A stretch of 39,015 bases of DNA, taken from contig DF820465.1 in the NCBI GenBank assembly GCA_000739535.1, positions 664,910 through 703,924 of the forward strand, written 5' to 3'. Of the stretch, positions 24,854-33,699 are shown piece after piece. The DNA comes from Candidatus Vecturithrix granuli. GTDB lineage: Bacteria; Moduliflexota; Moduliflexia; Moduliflexales; Moduliflexaceae. The notes below the pieces were generated by a model. The model made no database searches, had not been told where the DNA came from, and saw nothing but the letters and a program-made list of their open reading frames with translations. Positions within the stretch are counted from its first letter, which is position 1. Each line of letters starts with the position of its first letter. A program made the position numbers and the translations under genes.

Positions 24854-26002
24854 TTATTGTGGATTGGGAACAAGGGAACTCAGATAGAGCTGTTCAAGTT
24901 GCTTGACAGAATTTCGCACATCAAAAAGAGCAGCAAAACGACGCGCCGCTTCACCTTGTTTGCGACGTTTCTCAGAATTTTTTAATAAGTCCAGGACTCG
25001 TTCTACCCCCTGGGACAGGTTTTCAAGTGGAAAACAATTGTCGCGCAGCTCGGGTGCCAGGGCTTCCTCTCGGAAAACCGGTAATTCTGAAACGACGCAT
25101 GGCAGACCGGCTGCCTGCGCCTCAATAATTGCAAAGGGGAAGCCTTCCCACAACGACGGAAACAAAAAGACATCCATACTCGCCAGGATCCGTGGAATAC
25201 TTTCGTACCGGCCAGGCAGAATAAATTTTGCTGAAAGGCCACGCGCGTCAATCTCATGAAATACCCTGTTTTTTAAGGGGCCGTCTCCTACAAGCAGAAA
25301 ACGCACATTCGGGAGTATATCGGCGATTTTATGGGCAATCTGGATGAAAGCCTGATGGTTTTTTTCTTTGGCAAAACGAGCCACATTCCCAACAACCAAG
25401 GCATCAGGAGGAATGCCAAGTTCTTCACGAATTGCCCGGGGGTCATACGTGGGCTGAAACAGATTCAGATCGATGCTTGAATACATGCATTGCATACGAG
25501 AATCCAGGGTTGCGCGTGTTTGAAAATGATCGTGTAATACCACGTTTGAAACGCCAAGAATATGAGTCGCGTCACTCAGAACAAGCCGTTGCGAAAGACG
25601 GCGAACAAACCGCCGGGCAGGAGATTCACATTGCCTCAGATTAATACTCCCATAAAAAGCAATCCGAACAGGGATACCAACGTGCCGAGCCATCCTTAAA
25701 ATGATGCCATTACAAAAATCACGATACGCCTGGACAACATGATATTGCCGGCTTCGAAGGCGGCTGACAATCTGGAGGCTTGATGAGATGATCGCATGAC
25801 GTAACGGCCACAAAAAGACCTCGCTCCCTAACCGGGTCGCTTGTTCAGTTAAGCCTCCATGAACATCCGACATTTCGCAGACATCCATTTCGAACATCGC
25901 CCGATTAGAAAATTGCAGCATATTCATGACAAACTGCTGAATGCCTCCTGTGCTTAAATCTCCGACAACATGAAGCACCCTGATTTTAGAAGGATCGCCC
26001 AT
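24854..26002 (-). CDS. GT4 glycosyltransferase (EpsF-like)
   Basis: 382 residues from the second of two adjacent ATG codons (26002), chosen because GAGGAGGTT is better spaced from it. It starts IRVLHVVGDLSTGGIQQFVM, the GT-B opening with a glycine-rich loop. The donor domain carries VGNVARFAKEKNHQAF, FLLVGDGPLK and EGFPFAIIEAQAAGLPCVVS with the E-x7-E pair. Its 5' end overlaps the preceding GT2 gene by about 17 bases, and the polymerase gene follows after 15 bases. It is a cytoplasmic, membrane-associated transferase for one sugar of the repeat unit; donor unknown. Confidence 0.88.
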   Translation of the reverse strand: MGDPSKIRVLHVVGDLSTGGIQQFVMNMLQFSNRAMFEMDVCEMSDVHGGLTEQATRLGSEVFLWPLRHAIISSSLQIVSRLRSRQYHVVQAYRDFCNGIILRMARHVGIPVRIAFYGSINLRQCESPARRFVRRLSQRLVLSDATHILGVSNVVLHDHFQTRATLDSRMQCMYSSIDLNLFQPTYDPRAIREELGIPPDALVVGNVARFAKEKNHQAFIQIAHKIADILPNVRFLLVGDGPLKNRVFHEIDARGLSAKFILPGRYESIPRILASMDVFLFPSLWEGFPFAIIEAQAAGLPCVVSELPVFREEALAPELRDNCFPLENLSQGVERVLDLLKNSEKRRKQGEAARRFAALFDVRNSVKQLEQLYLSSLVPNPQ

Positions 26003-27113
26003 CATAACCTCCTCTATTTTCTTGAGGATTTATTACCCGGGTCTGTTGACACGCCTGGCTTGTTTGCAGATAATGGCCTGTGATTCGTCGGTTTTTCCAG
26101 GCGTCGCCAAAGCCCTCAATGATGCCAAGCGTGCTTGCCAGAATTTGAGGGGCTTTGAGTTTCAACACCTCCCAGACTTTGTAAAATATGGGCTGGTCTC
26201 TCACCAGAATTTCGGACACAGGCCCCGGGCGTGGGAGATTGATCGGTCTTTGGTGTTCATGCTGCGTGGCTTTGCGACGGTGGAGCACCGTAAATAGAGG
26301 AGAAACGCAGCGGCGTGACGCTTCAAAGATGGCAAATCCATACCCCTTTGCCCGGATAACGGTATAATAATAATTGCGAGCTTTATTTCGTGCAAACAGA
26401 AAATTTTTTTCCACGGTCATTCGACATCCTCCGGACGTCTCCATGTGATGGATCATCGCCGCTTCAGGATCATACCCCACGCGTCCTCCTGATTTTCGCG
26501 CCCGCGCCACAAATTCAACATCTTCACCGTACGCATTCGCACGAAAATCTTCATGAAATCCTCCTAACGCAATTAATGTTTGGCGGCGCCAACAGGAATT
26601 CCCCCCCCCAATCCGTAACGCATCCGGTAAACTGGTTGTGTACCGATTTAACAACAGTTTCCACTGATCAGCAGCCTGAGCAATGCCAATCGGCAAAGGG
26701 TAGTTCCGGGTCAGTTCCGTTTCATTCAACGCCACCCGCCCTCCCACGCCAACTACCAGGGAATCTGAAAAATGTCGAACATATTTTTCTAATAAATCAG
26801 GGACGGGTGTACAATCGTCATCTAAGAACACCACCAATTCTCCCTTCGCATAAAAGACGCCGATGTTCCTTGCGCGCGGCAGATTGGCCTGAGCATCCTG
26901 AATCCATCGAACTTTACCCTGGGCTGCACATTTAGAGAGGAACCTCTCTGTATCCGATTCATGGTGAAGGGTTTTATCCACAATGATGACTTCAAAATGG
27001 GGATAGCGGAGGTCAAGCACAGCCTGAACTGTCGCGCAGAGCATCGCTTCACGTCCATACGTCGGAATAACCACAGAGACAACTGGTTCAGAATAATAGG
27101 GTTCACCTTTCAT
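25986..27113 (-). CDS. GT2 glycosyltransferase
   Basis: A 375-residue inverting GT-A enzyme. The N-terminal part reads VVSVVIPTYGREAML and EVIIVDKT. The donor-metal Asp motif is FLDDDCTPVPD (D98-D100). AYGEDVEFVARARKSGGRVG supplies the acceptor-site ED. The C-terminal region carries a basic, hydrophobic stretch likely to sit at the membrane. AAAGGTGAG precedes the ATG by about 8 bases. The gene lies 33 bases after a methyltransferase gene and overlaps the next GT4 gene. It is the only GT-A enzyme of the locus. Confidence 0.88.
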   Translation of the reverse strand: MKGEPYYSEPVVSVVIPTYGREAMLCATVQAVLDLRYPHFEVIIVDKTLHHESDTERFLSKCAAQGKVRWIQDAQANLPRARNIGVFYAKGELVVFLDDDCTPVPDLLEKYVRHFSDSLVVGVGGRVALNETELTRNYPLPIGIAQAADQWKLLLNRYTTSLPDALRIGGGNSCWRRQTLIALGGFHEDFRANAYGEDVEFVARARKSGGRVGYDPEAAMIHHMETSGGCRMTVEKNFLFARNKARNYYYTVIRAKGYGFAIFEASRRCVSPLFTVLHRRKATQHEHQRPINLPRPGPVSEILVRDQPIFYKVWEVLKLKAPQILASTLGIIEGFGDAWKNRRITGHYLQTSQACQQTRVINPQENRGGYDGRSF

Positions 27114-27146
27114 AAGTAATGCTCACCTTTTCTTTGTGTTTGAGAG

Positions 27147-27893
27147 TCAAGACGCCGGTTTATGCGAATAGATTTCAATATTATAGCCAAAGACCGTTGG
27201 TTTAGGATTCTGTCCGCGTAAGTAGTAGAGTGTTTTGTGGATGAAATGGTTGAAAAAACCTTTTAGTCCCAGTCCTCTCCAGGGGACCCAGGGTCGCCAT
27301 GCGCCCGGATGCCATCCCCATTGATCCGGAACCAGTTGATGTTTCTCAAATCCAATCAGATCCAATAATTGTCGGAGGCTGAATTCTGTATAACCTGTGA
27401 GATGTGTAAAATCTAAATACCGACTATACGCGCATAATAAACTGGACATATTCGGAGTTCGCAGAACAATGCTTCCATTCGGGACTAACGCCTGATAAAC
27501 CACATGCAGCACTGTTGCAATTTTATCTACGGAAATGTGCTCGATCACATCATTCATAATGATGAGATCGTAAACAGATTCTTTCCCCTGAAGGAAATCA
27601 CATCCGTCCATATAATGCACTTCGAAACGTCCCGCAATCGCTGTTTGGCAGATCTTGGCCTGGTCAGCGACTAACTCGACTCCCTCGAGATAGTGATATC
27701 CGGCGCACCACAATGCCATGAGTTGATGTCCCCAGCCACAGCCAAAATCAAGTATCCTGGCTTCCTTATTTTTAGGAAGCCAGGGTTTTCGGCAGGCAAA
27801 TTGTTCTGGGGTTGATTCTGCTGCCGCCCAATCCGGAGGTTGATTGAGCATGCGTTGGTATTGACATGCATAGTGTTTGTATTGCTCCCACAT
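27147..27893 (-). CDS. SAM-dependent methyltransferase
   Basis: 248 residues from the ATG at 27893, preceded by TAAGGAG; a longer frame would run into the flippase gene. The SAM site is ILDFGCGWG (47-55). An acidic residue follows in YLEGVELVADQ, and DLIIMNDVIEHI and NGSIVLRTPNM are the later class I motifs. The Shine-Dalgarno includes the TAA stop of the flippase gene (27908), so translation is probably coupled. The C-terminal Trp/Pro-rich stretch DQWGWHPGAWRPWVPWRG is unusual and may bind the glycan or membrane. It likely methylates a sugar or a terminal group; the target is unknown. Confidence 0.85.
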   Translation of the reverse strand: MWEQYKHYACQYQRMLNQPPDWAAAESTPEQFACRKPWLPKNKEARILDFGCGWGHQLMALWCAGYHYLEGVELVADQAKICQTAIAGRFEVHYMDGCDFLQGKESVYDLIIMNDVIEHISVDKIATVLHVVYQALVPNGSIVLRTPNMSSLLCAYSRYLDFTHLTGYTEFSLRQLLDLIGFEKHQLVPDQWGWHPGAWRPWVPWRGLGLKGFFNHFIHKTLYYLRGQNPKPTVFGYNIEIYSHKPAS

Positions 27894-27907
27894 TTTTTTG
27901 CGTCTCC

Positions 27908-29536
27908 TTATTTCTCCAATGGTTCTATATTCTCGGATAGCGCACTTATCCAGGCTACTAATACGAGAAACCGTGGTTGCCATCTTGTGGGCACAAACCG
28001 TTGGCAACGGATAAAAAATTGTCGTTCATTGTTTCCAAATATCTGCCATTGTCGCAGGAAATAAATATACAGAAGCGTCCCCCCCAATATTCCCAAAATC
28101 AGACAGAAGAAATTTGATCCATTCAAACGCCTCACAAGCAAGCTCACACCAGAAGCCAGAAATCCCACCATAATCGCTGCACCACAACTTCGCGCCACCC
28201 GCATCAGAGGAAACCCTATTTTTCTGTAGATACCTACGTAAAGTATGCTTGCGATCGAGCCAGCAGTTTGTAAAAGCATGTTCACCGCAGCAGCCCCCAC
28301 GGCGCCCCATTTGGGAATCAACCACACATCAAGTACAAGATTCACCAGGGCAGCCATGACAGCCCATTTCAAAAAAAAACGATGTCCTTCTATAGCTGGT
28401 AAGGCGGCTCCGCCTGGATAGGAGATTGCCAGAAAAAATGATGGGATCAGGAGCAGGCGAAAGGGAATGACCGTCGGTAACAGTTCTAGCGGGAAGAGCA
28501 CGGCCAATAAGGAGGGCGCTAAGACCCAGGCCATGACGCACGGGAAAATACCGATAACCGTGCTCAGAACAGTGGCCGTCTCGTATCCTCTCGATAGTCG
28601 GTCCAATTCTCTTCCCCCATATAACTCTGAAAATGCTGGCAAAAGTGTCTCTGAACTCATCCTGCTTAATCGTACCGGAAACATCGCCAAAGAAATTGCC
28701 AACGTATAATACGCTAATTCTGCAGCATAGCCAGACTTGTCAGACCAGAAGTAATCGAGAAAGAACACCTCGATAAAATTCCAGGTCACCATAGAGAAAA
28801 GACTGGCGATGGCCATACTCGTGCCATATTCGAACATCCGAGACCTCAGATTCGTTTCTTCTGCGATAGGCTCATTGCCCATTTCAGGTTGACTTCGCCA
28901 AAGATCAACGAGAGCAAACAGAATACTGAGCAAATAGATCATCTGGCTTCCGGAAAAGACGAGTATTGCTGCAAAAAGACTGCCCTCTTTCATTGAGAAG
29001 AGGATGCTTAATCCCATGAACCTGGCTATTGTAGATATTATCCCTGCTATCGCAACTCTTCCATACGCCTGGTAGCCTTTTATGAAACTTTCTCCAATCC
29101 GACCAAATGAATAACACCCAAAGGCAAGCTGAATGATCATGAAGAGTACACGATCCGTTCTGCTTCGCTCAAGTATCCCGAAAAAGTAGAGCGTGCTTCC
29201 AAAGACGACAAGCAGAGTGATCATCCCCTGAAGCCAAAACGATTTTTTCAGAAGGTTCCAGGTTTTTGAAATACGATATTGGCCTCGGAGTTCCGCGACA
29301 TACCTGATCAGGATGGGGGGCATTATAAACAGTGCGATGGCTGCCAGCCAATCAAATAAACGATAATAATATCCATATCGTCCAACGCCATCTCGCCCCA
29401 AAAGATGCGCTAATAAAACAGGGATCGCCAGGCTCGTCAGAAAATTAAAAGTAAACACTCCTCCCTGAATAACCACATTCTTCACAACTACCTGTTGCAA
29501 GTTCTGCTTCCTTGCTTGTTCTCTCTGGTTCTTCAT
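27908..29536 (-). CDS. wzx: polysaccharide flippase (Wzx, MOP/MATE fold)
   Basis: A 542-residue inner-membrane protein with roughly 14 hydrophobic helices. The opening NVVIQGGVFTFNFLTSLAIP and LLGRDGVGRYGYYYRLFDW is typical of polysaccharide-synthesis flippases, and SLAMFPVRLSRMSSETLLPA is the equivalent motif of the second half. TAGGGATCTC precedes the ATG. It would carry the undecaprenyl-diphosphate-linked repeat unit across the inner membrane to the Wzy-like polymerase. It is the only flippase gene here. Confidence 0.88.
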   Translation of the reverse strand: MKNQREQARKQNLQQVVVKNVVIQGGVFTFNFLTSLAIPVLLAHLLGRDGVGRYGYYYRLFDWLAAIALFIMPPILIRYVAELRGQYRISKTWNLLKKSFWLQGMITLLVVFGSTLYFFGILERSRTDRVLFMIIQLAFGCYSFGRIGESFIKGYQAYGRVAIAGIISTIARFMGLSILFSMKEGSLFAAILVFSGSQMIYLLSILFALVDLWRSQPEMGNEPIAEETNLRSRMFEYGTSMAIASLFSMVTWNFIEVFFLDYFWSDKSGYAAELAYYTLAISLAMFPVRLSRMSSETLLPAFSELYGGRELDRLSRGYETATVLSTVIGIFPCVMAWVLAPSLLAVLFPLELLPTVIPFRLLLIPSFFLAISYPGGAALPAIEGHRFFLKWAVMAALVNLVLDVWLIPKWGAVGAAAVNMLLQTAGSIASILYVGIYRKIGFPLMRVARSCGAAIMVGFLASGVSLLVRRLNGSNFFCLILGILGGTLLYIYFLRQWQIFGNNERQFFIRCQRFVPTRWQPRFLVLVAWISALSENIEPLEK

Positions 29537-29562
29537 GAGATCCCTATAGAGTAAGGCGATAA

Positions 29563-29709
29563 TTAGGAGGTTTTCTCGCCACTAATAACACGTTGTGATA
29601 AAAGCATTGCCTCAGTAGCTAACCACCGAAGATGCCATGGACGGATATTTGGATGCGGCCCCAACATAAAATTCCAAATGGTGTTATAGAGAGTTCCGAG
29701 AAAACTCAT
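29563..29709 (-). pseudogene. 48-codon ORF, probable remnant of a larger gene
   Basis: The frame between the GT4 stop (29720) and the flippase start (29536) reads MSFLGTLYNTIWNFMLGPHP, then NIRPWHLRWLATEAMLL. The composition (GPHP, PWHLRWLA) is that of a real protein, not of a random frame. It resembles N-terminal segments that I associate with some methyltransferases of polysaccharide loci. There is no clear Shine-Dalgarno for the ATG at 29709. A truncated gene is the likeliest reading; a genuine small protein cannot be excluded. Confidence 0.4.
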
Positions 29710-29719
29710 TATTTTGATT

Positions 29720-30889
29720 TTATCTGATTTGTTCTTGGAGGACACACTTCTGATAAAATTCTTCATTTTGACGAACGACTGTAGGTAAGCTAAAACGCTC
29801 GATCACTCGCTCTCTGGCTCGCAGGCCAAGCTGTCGCGCCGATTCCTGATGTTCCAGCAGCCAAAGCATTCTTTGGCTCAGCAATTGGCGATCTTGCGGG
29901 TCGCAAATATAACCGGATTCTCCATCGATCACAGCCTCGCCATCTGCAATGATCGGCGAAACGACGACCGCAGCCGCGCACGCCATCGCTTCTATTGCAG
30001 CAATACAAAAGGATTCAGCGATTGACGGGAACACACAACACCCTGCCTGCCTATACAATGTCTGAACCTCTTCTCGCTTGACAGCCCCCCGATAAACTAT
30101 TCTTTGACGCCATCTGGAATCAAGTTGTCCCATTAAGTGAGACAATAATGACGTTCCTCCAGGGCCATCATAACTGTCTGGCCCGATCAGCTCAACCCAT
30201 GCAGACTCATTCTGACGAAAAATCTCTGGTAAGGCAGCAAAAAGTTGAGGCGCGCCTTTATTAACTGATACCTTGCCAAGAAAAAGGATCAGGTGAGGAT
30301 CGCGAACCATACCAGGGACAGGTGCAAATATCTCAGTGTCAACAAAATTGGGAATAGTTATATCGGCTCGTCCCTCTTTTCCAAAGCTTTTTCGCGTATA
30401 TTCTTCAATGAATCGGCTCACGCTAATGCGATAATCAGCGGATTTGATTGTTCTGCCTTCAAAATATCGGCTCAATCTGGATCCGTTCATCCCTTTCATT
30501 GCTGCATAGGACGTGCAGCCGCCATGATATCGCGTCAGAAGTTTACACCTGGTTCGCTTCGGGAAATGGAAAAAAGCCGCTTCGCCATTATATTCCGGAG
30601 CCTCGATCACATCCAACGCTTGTTGGTTGGCAATCTGTCTCGCAACGCGCGAAAGCCGCCATCGATCCCGGAAAGCTTCAAGATAGGTATGTTGTTGACG
30701 AGCAGCTCTCCGGATTCTACGGATATGAATGGGGCCATCATTTTCTCTTGCATCTCGATCAGATAATCCAATAACCCAGATCTGATGTCCGTGTTCTGCC
30801 AGCTTATGGGCAAGGTCATAGGTAAACGATCCGATGCCGCCTGCTCGATCCGGAGGATACTCGCTACAAATAAATCCTATACGCATCAT
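29720..30889 (-). CDS. GT4 glycosyltransferase
   Basis: 389 residues (388 if the second of the adjacent ATG codons at 30889 and 30886 is used). It starts MRIGFICSEYPPDRAGGIGS with the acceptor-side glycine loop, followed by FTYDLAHKLAEHGHQIWVIG. The donor domain has LILFLGKVSVNKGAPQLFAA and FPSIAESFCIAAIEAMACAA with the E-x7-E pair. The ribosome site is weak. It lies 12 bases after the reductase gene of the 6-deoxysugar module, so it may use that module's product, though this is only positional inference. Confidence 0.87.
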   Translation of the reverse strand: MMRIGFICSEYPPDRAGGIGSFTYDLAHKLAEHGHQIWVIGLSDRDARENDGPIHIRRIRRAARQQHTYLEAFRDRWRLSRVARQIANQQALDVIEAPEYNGEAAFFHFPKRTRCKLLTRYHGGCTSYAAMKGMNGSRLSRYFEGRTIKSADYRISVSRFIEEYTRKSFGKEGRADITIPNFVDTEIFAPVPGMVRDPHLILFLGKVSVNKGAPQLFAALPEIFRQNESAWVELIGPDSYDGPGGTSLLSHLMGQLDSRWRQRIVYRGAVKREEVQTLYRQAGCCVFPSIAESFCIAAIEAMACAAAVVVSPIIADGEAVIDGESGYICDPQDRQLLSQRMLWLLEHQESARQLGLRARERVIERFSLPTVVRQNEEFYQKCVLQEQIR

Positions 30890-30901
30890 ACGATCAACCC
30901 A

Positions 30902-31816
30902 CTATATGTGCTCTGCCGTTATCGATTTTGCTAAAGCCTCCGCCACAGCGATTGTCCATGTCCACCCGGTATGCCTGTTTAACAGCGTATTATCCCCATA
31001 GCTGTCAACAATATCATGCTGTTTGACTCGATCTTGTTGAACGGACACCGTGAGTCTTTTCCCTGATAGCGCGATCAGGATATCCAGCACTTCTTTGATT
31101 CCGGTTGACTGTCCGCGGCAGACATTATATATTTGCCCTGGTTTTCCATGTATCAGAATCTTCCAATACGCATCAACCACATCTTCTATATCCAGAAAAT
31201 CCCGTTTGGTTGCAAGATTTCCGACCAGTAAGCAATCTCCATCCTGTGCCTGCCGAATTTGCGTGATAAAGCTCCCCAATGACAGGGTGTGAGACAAGCC
31301 CTGTCCGATAACATTAAACGTTCGAGCAACAGTGACAGGCATGTCAAAATTTTGGGCATAAAATACGGCATACTGCGACTGAATCAATTTTGATAAACCG
31401 TAGAATGTGACCGGGTACGGAGCGGTATGCTCTGTAATGGGTAGATCCTGACTCGCGCCATACTCAGCAGCCGATCCTATAATTAAGAGCTTATGCACCC
31501 TGAGCTTATGCTTCAAGATGATTTCAAATAGATTCCGGCTCATCTCAGCGTTGATGTGCAATAACGTCGTAAAGTTCTCTGAACCAAAGACTCCCACCAG
31601 GTTGACAATATAATCAGGTTCGACTTGCACGATGCAAGATTCCAATTCCTTCGTATTGGCAAGATTGCGGATATAAAGCGGAATTTTACAGTCCGAAGCT
31701 TGCGCCTTATCTACGCCGATAAATTCATATTGTCGGTATAACTCATGCTTCTGAATGTAATTCTGAAAATGTTTGCCTGTGAACCCACTTATCCCCAAGA
31801 TCAGAACTGTTTTCAT
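30902..31816 (-). CDS. NDP-sugar reductase/epimerase, extended SDR (Rmd-like)
   Basis: A 304-residue SDR enzyme with the nucleotide motif GISGFTGKHF (8-17), the catalytic Ser in GSAAEYG (S115) and YGLSK (Y139, K143). The overall pattern, including RTFNVIGQGLSHTLSLGSFI and RDFLDIEDVVDAYW, fits GDP-4-keto-6-deoxymannose reductases (Rmd) and related 4-reductases. It starts with an ATGA overlap on the nucleotidyltransferase gene. Together with LegB and the nucleotidyltransferase it forms a compact module that would activate a sugar-1-phosphate, dehydrate it at C4-C6 and reduce the 4-keto group to give a 6-deoxysugar. Confidence 0.82.
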   Translation of the reverse strand: MKTVLILGISGFTGKHFQNYIQKHELYRQYEFIGVDKAQASDCKIPLYIRNLANTKELESCIVQVEPDYIVNLVGVFGSENFTTLLHINAEMSRNLFEIILKHKLRVHKLLIIGSAAEYGASQDLPITEHTAPYPVTFYGLSKLIQSQYAVFYAQNFDMPVTVARTFNVIGQGLSHTLSLGSFITQIRQAQDGDCLLVGNLATKRDFLDIEDVVDAYWKILIHGKPGQIYNVCRGQSTGIKEVLDILIALSGKRLTVSVQQDRVKQHDIVDSYGDNTLLNRHTGWTWTIAVAEALAKSITAEHI

Positions 31817-32532
31817 GATACTGGTGAAGGCAAAAATTGTTCTCGTCGTTCTTGAAAGAGATCAGTCGCTTTTTCGTAATCCTCGATACGTCCAATATCC
31901 AACCAATAGTATTCTCCCCGGAAACATCGGACCTGTTTATTGAGGCAATGCAGTTTACTAATCAAATCGGGCATGTCCATATAGGCGCCGAGAGGAATAT
32001 TTTGAATCATCTCTTTGTGAAACACATAAATTCCCATGCTGACTTCAAAATAATAGGTTGGTTTTTCAATATACCGTTGAAATCGAGGTCCTTCAGTCTC
32101 CAGCACCCCCAAATCAATTTTGACTTCTTTTTTATAGACCGAGATTGTGACATCATTGTGTTGTTGAACATGATAGTCAAAGAGTTGTTTATAGTTAATT
32201 GTTGTTAACGTATCGCCATTCATGACTAAAAAATTCTCATGAAGGTTCTGAATCAATGACAGCGGTCCCGCGGTTCCCAGGGGTTGATCTTCTAAGGAAT
32301 AGGTAATGTTCATCCCTAATTTTTCGCCATGGCCGAAAAATGCCATAATAATTTCCGCCAGATGATTGACAGCCAGAATAATCTCTGTAAATCCATAGTA
32401 TTTAAGTTGCCGGAGAACTATTTCCAGGATCGGGGTATCATCAACCGGTACTAACGGTTTAGGAAAATTCGTCGTAAACGGTTTCAGACGGGTCCCCTTG
32501 CCGCCAGCCAAAATAATTGCTTGCATCGTCAT
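31813..32532 (-). CDS. sugar-1-phosphate nucleotidyltransferase
   Basis: A 239-residue enzyme with the signature LAGGKGTRLKPFTTNFPKPL and the metal-binding Asp in VMNGDTLTTINY. Its size, without a C-terminal beta-helix, resembles HddC/MurU-type mannose- or heptose-type nucleotidyltransferases. It would make the NDP-sugar for the LegB-type dehydratase; the base and sugar cannot be told. The start is ATG 32532 or 32526; AGGCGG lies just upstream of both. It is 6 bases after legB. Confidence 0.85.
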   Translation of the reverse strand: MTMQAIILAGGKGTRLKPFTTNFPKPLVPVDDTPILEIVLRQLKYYGFTEIILAVNHLAEIIMAFFGHGEKLGMNITYSLEDQPLGTAGPLSLIQNLHENFLVMNGDTLTTINYKQLFDYHVQQHNDVTISVYKKEVKIDLGVLETEGPRFQRYIEKPTYYFEVSMGIYVFHKEMIQNIPLGAYMDMPDLISKLHCLNKQVRCFRGEYYWLDIGRIEDYEKATDLFQERREQFLPSPVS

Positions 32533-32538
32533 TTCCGC

Positions 32539-33537
32539 CTAAATGTTGTAAAGATCACTTTTATATTTTTTAAAATTTTCATCAACTCTCAACCAGCCAA
32601 TTGTTTCTCGCAATCCTTGATCCAATGAATATTGCGGTCGCCACTTCGTCAGACGCATAATTTTTTCATTATTGCCGAATAATCGTTCTACTTCACTTTT
32701 TTCCGGCCGTTTCCGTTCCTTATCAATCACAATGGATGCTTCTGGCTGAATCAAAGAAATTAAGGTCTGCGCTAACTCTCTGATCGAAATTTCGGTTTGC
32801 GTGGCGATATTTATTTCCTCGCCAACCGTCTTGTCCGTGCGGGCAATTTCGATGAATCCTTGGACAGTGTCTCTTACAAATACCAGATCTCGGGTCGGAT
32901 GGAGAGAGCCTAAACGAATTTCGTGTTTTCCCGAGAGTAGTTGCGTAATGATTGTCGGAATGACCGCTCTGGCGGATTGCCTCGGCCCATAGGTATTAAA
33001 GGGGCGAACAATCACAACCGGCAGATCAAAACTGCGATAGAATGATTCTGCCAGCCGATCTGCGCCGATTTTAGTGGCAGAGTACGGTGATTGCCCTTGC
33101 AGAGGGTGCTTTTCGTCAATTGGCACATATTGCGCCGTTCCATAGACCTCTGACGTTGAAGTGACTAAAATTTTTTCGCATTTCAAGTCACGCGCTGCTT
33201 GCAGAACATTCAGGGTGCCTTTGATATTTGTGTCAACATAACTCTCGGGAGAATGGTAACTGAAAGGGATGCCAATTAAAGCTGCCAGATGGAAGATGAT
33301 CTCACAGTTTTGCATCGCCGTTCTGACTCCATTCGGATCACGAATATCGCCTGAAAAAATTTCAATTCGCTCAAGGGTTGGCTTTGGAAGCGTATCTAAC
33401 CAGCCCCAGGAATTAAACGAATTATAATAGACAAACGCTTTGACATGACACCCTTCCCTGAGAAGAGCCTCAACCAGGTGGCTGCCAATAAAGCCATCTG
33501 CCCCTGTTACTATGGTGTTTTTTCGTTGTAATGCCAT
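32539..33537 (-). CDS. legB: LegB-type NDP-sugar 4,6-dehydratase
   Basis: 332 residues from the ATG at 33537; a longer frame would begin at a TTG inside a palindrome. It is an extended SDR with VTGADGFIGSHLVEAL, YYNSFNSWGWLDTLP, TSTSEVYGTAQYVPIDEKHP (E130), Y152 and K156 in SPYSATK, and NTYGPRQSARAVIPTIITQL. The NSFNSWGWLD and PRQSARAVIPTI segments are hallmarks of the LegB branch (NDP-N-acetylglucosamine 4,6-dehydratase of legionaminic acid synthesis). No neighbour looks like LegC, LegI or LegG, so here the keto-sugar probably goes to the Rmd-like reductase instead. The gene follows the tyrosine-kinase gene after a 162-base gap that contains hairpins. Confidence 0.87.
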   Translation of the reverse strand: MALQRKNTIVTGADGFIGSHLVEALLREGCHVKAFVYYNSFNSWGWLDTLPKPTLERIEIFSGDIRDPNGVRTAMQNCEIIFHLAALIGIPFSYHSPESYVDTNIKGTLNVLQAARDLKCEKILVTSTSEVYGTAQYVPIDEKHPLQGQSPYSATKIGADRLAESFYRSFDLPVVIVRPFNTYGPRQSARAVIPTIITQLLSGKHEIRLGSLHPTRDLVFVRDTVQGFIEIARTDKTVGEEINIATQTEISIRELAQTLISLIQPEASIVIDKERKRPEKSEVERLFGNNEKIMRLTKWRPQYSLDQGLRETIGWLRVDENFKKYKSDLYNI

Positions 33538-33574
33538 TGTGCGTAATCGTCTTCGGAAGTGATTCCTCTGCAAG

Positions 33575-33587
33575 AGAACCCGGTTCT
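33575..33587. repeat. small palindrome upstream of legB
   Basis: AGAACC-C-GGTTCT is a perfect inverted repeat 38-50 bases upstream of the legB ATG. On its own it is too short to assign; it could be an mRNA hairpin or a binding site in the 162-base leader. Confidence 0.4.
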
Positions 33588-33654
33588 TCCCTCAGCGTCT
33601 TTCTAAAAAACTTTTTATTCATTTAGACAGACGTTTATCCTGAAAGGTTTATTT

Positions 33655-33695
33655 CTTGAAAAAACAAACATATCCTACGGGTTTGCTGTTTCAAG
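33655..33695 (-). terminator. hairpin just downstream of the wzc stop
   Basis: Arms CTTGAAAAAACAAAC (33655-33669) and GTTTGCTGTTTCAAG (33681-33695) pair over 15 positions with two mismatches around an 11-base loop. The hairpin begins five bases past the wzc stop. No U-run follows on the minus strand, so it is better read as a partial terminator or an mRNA-stabilising stem that sets kinase output apart from the sugar genes. Confidence 0.5.
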
Positions 33696-33699
33696 CAGA

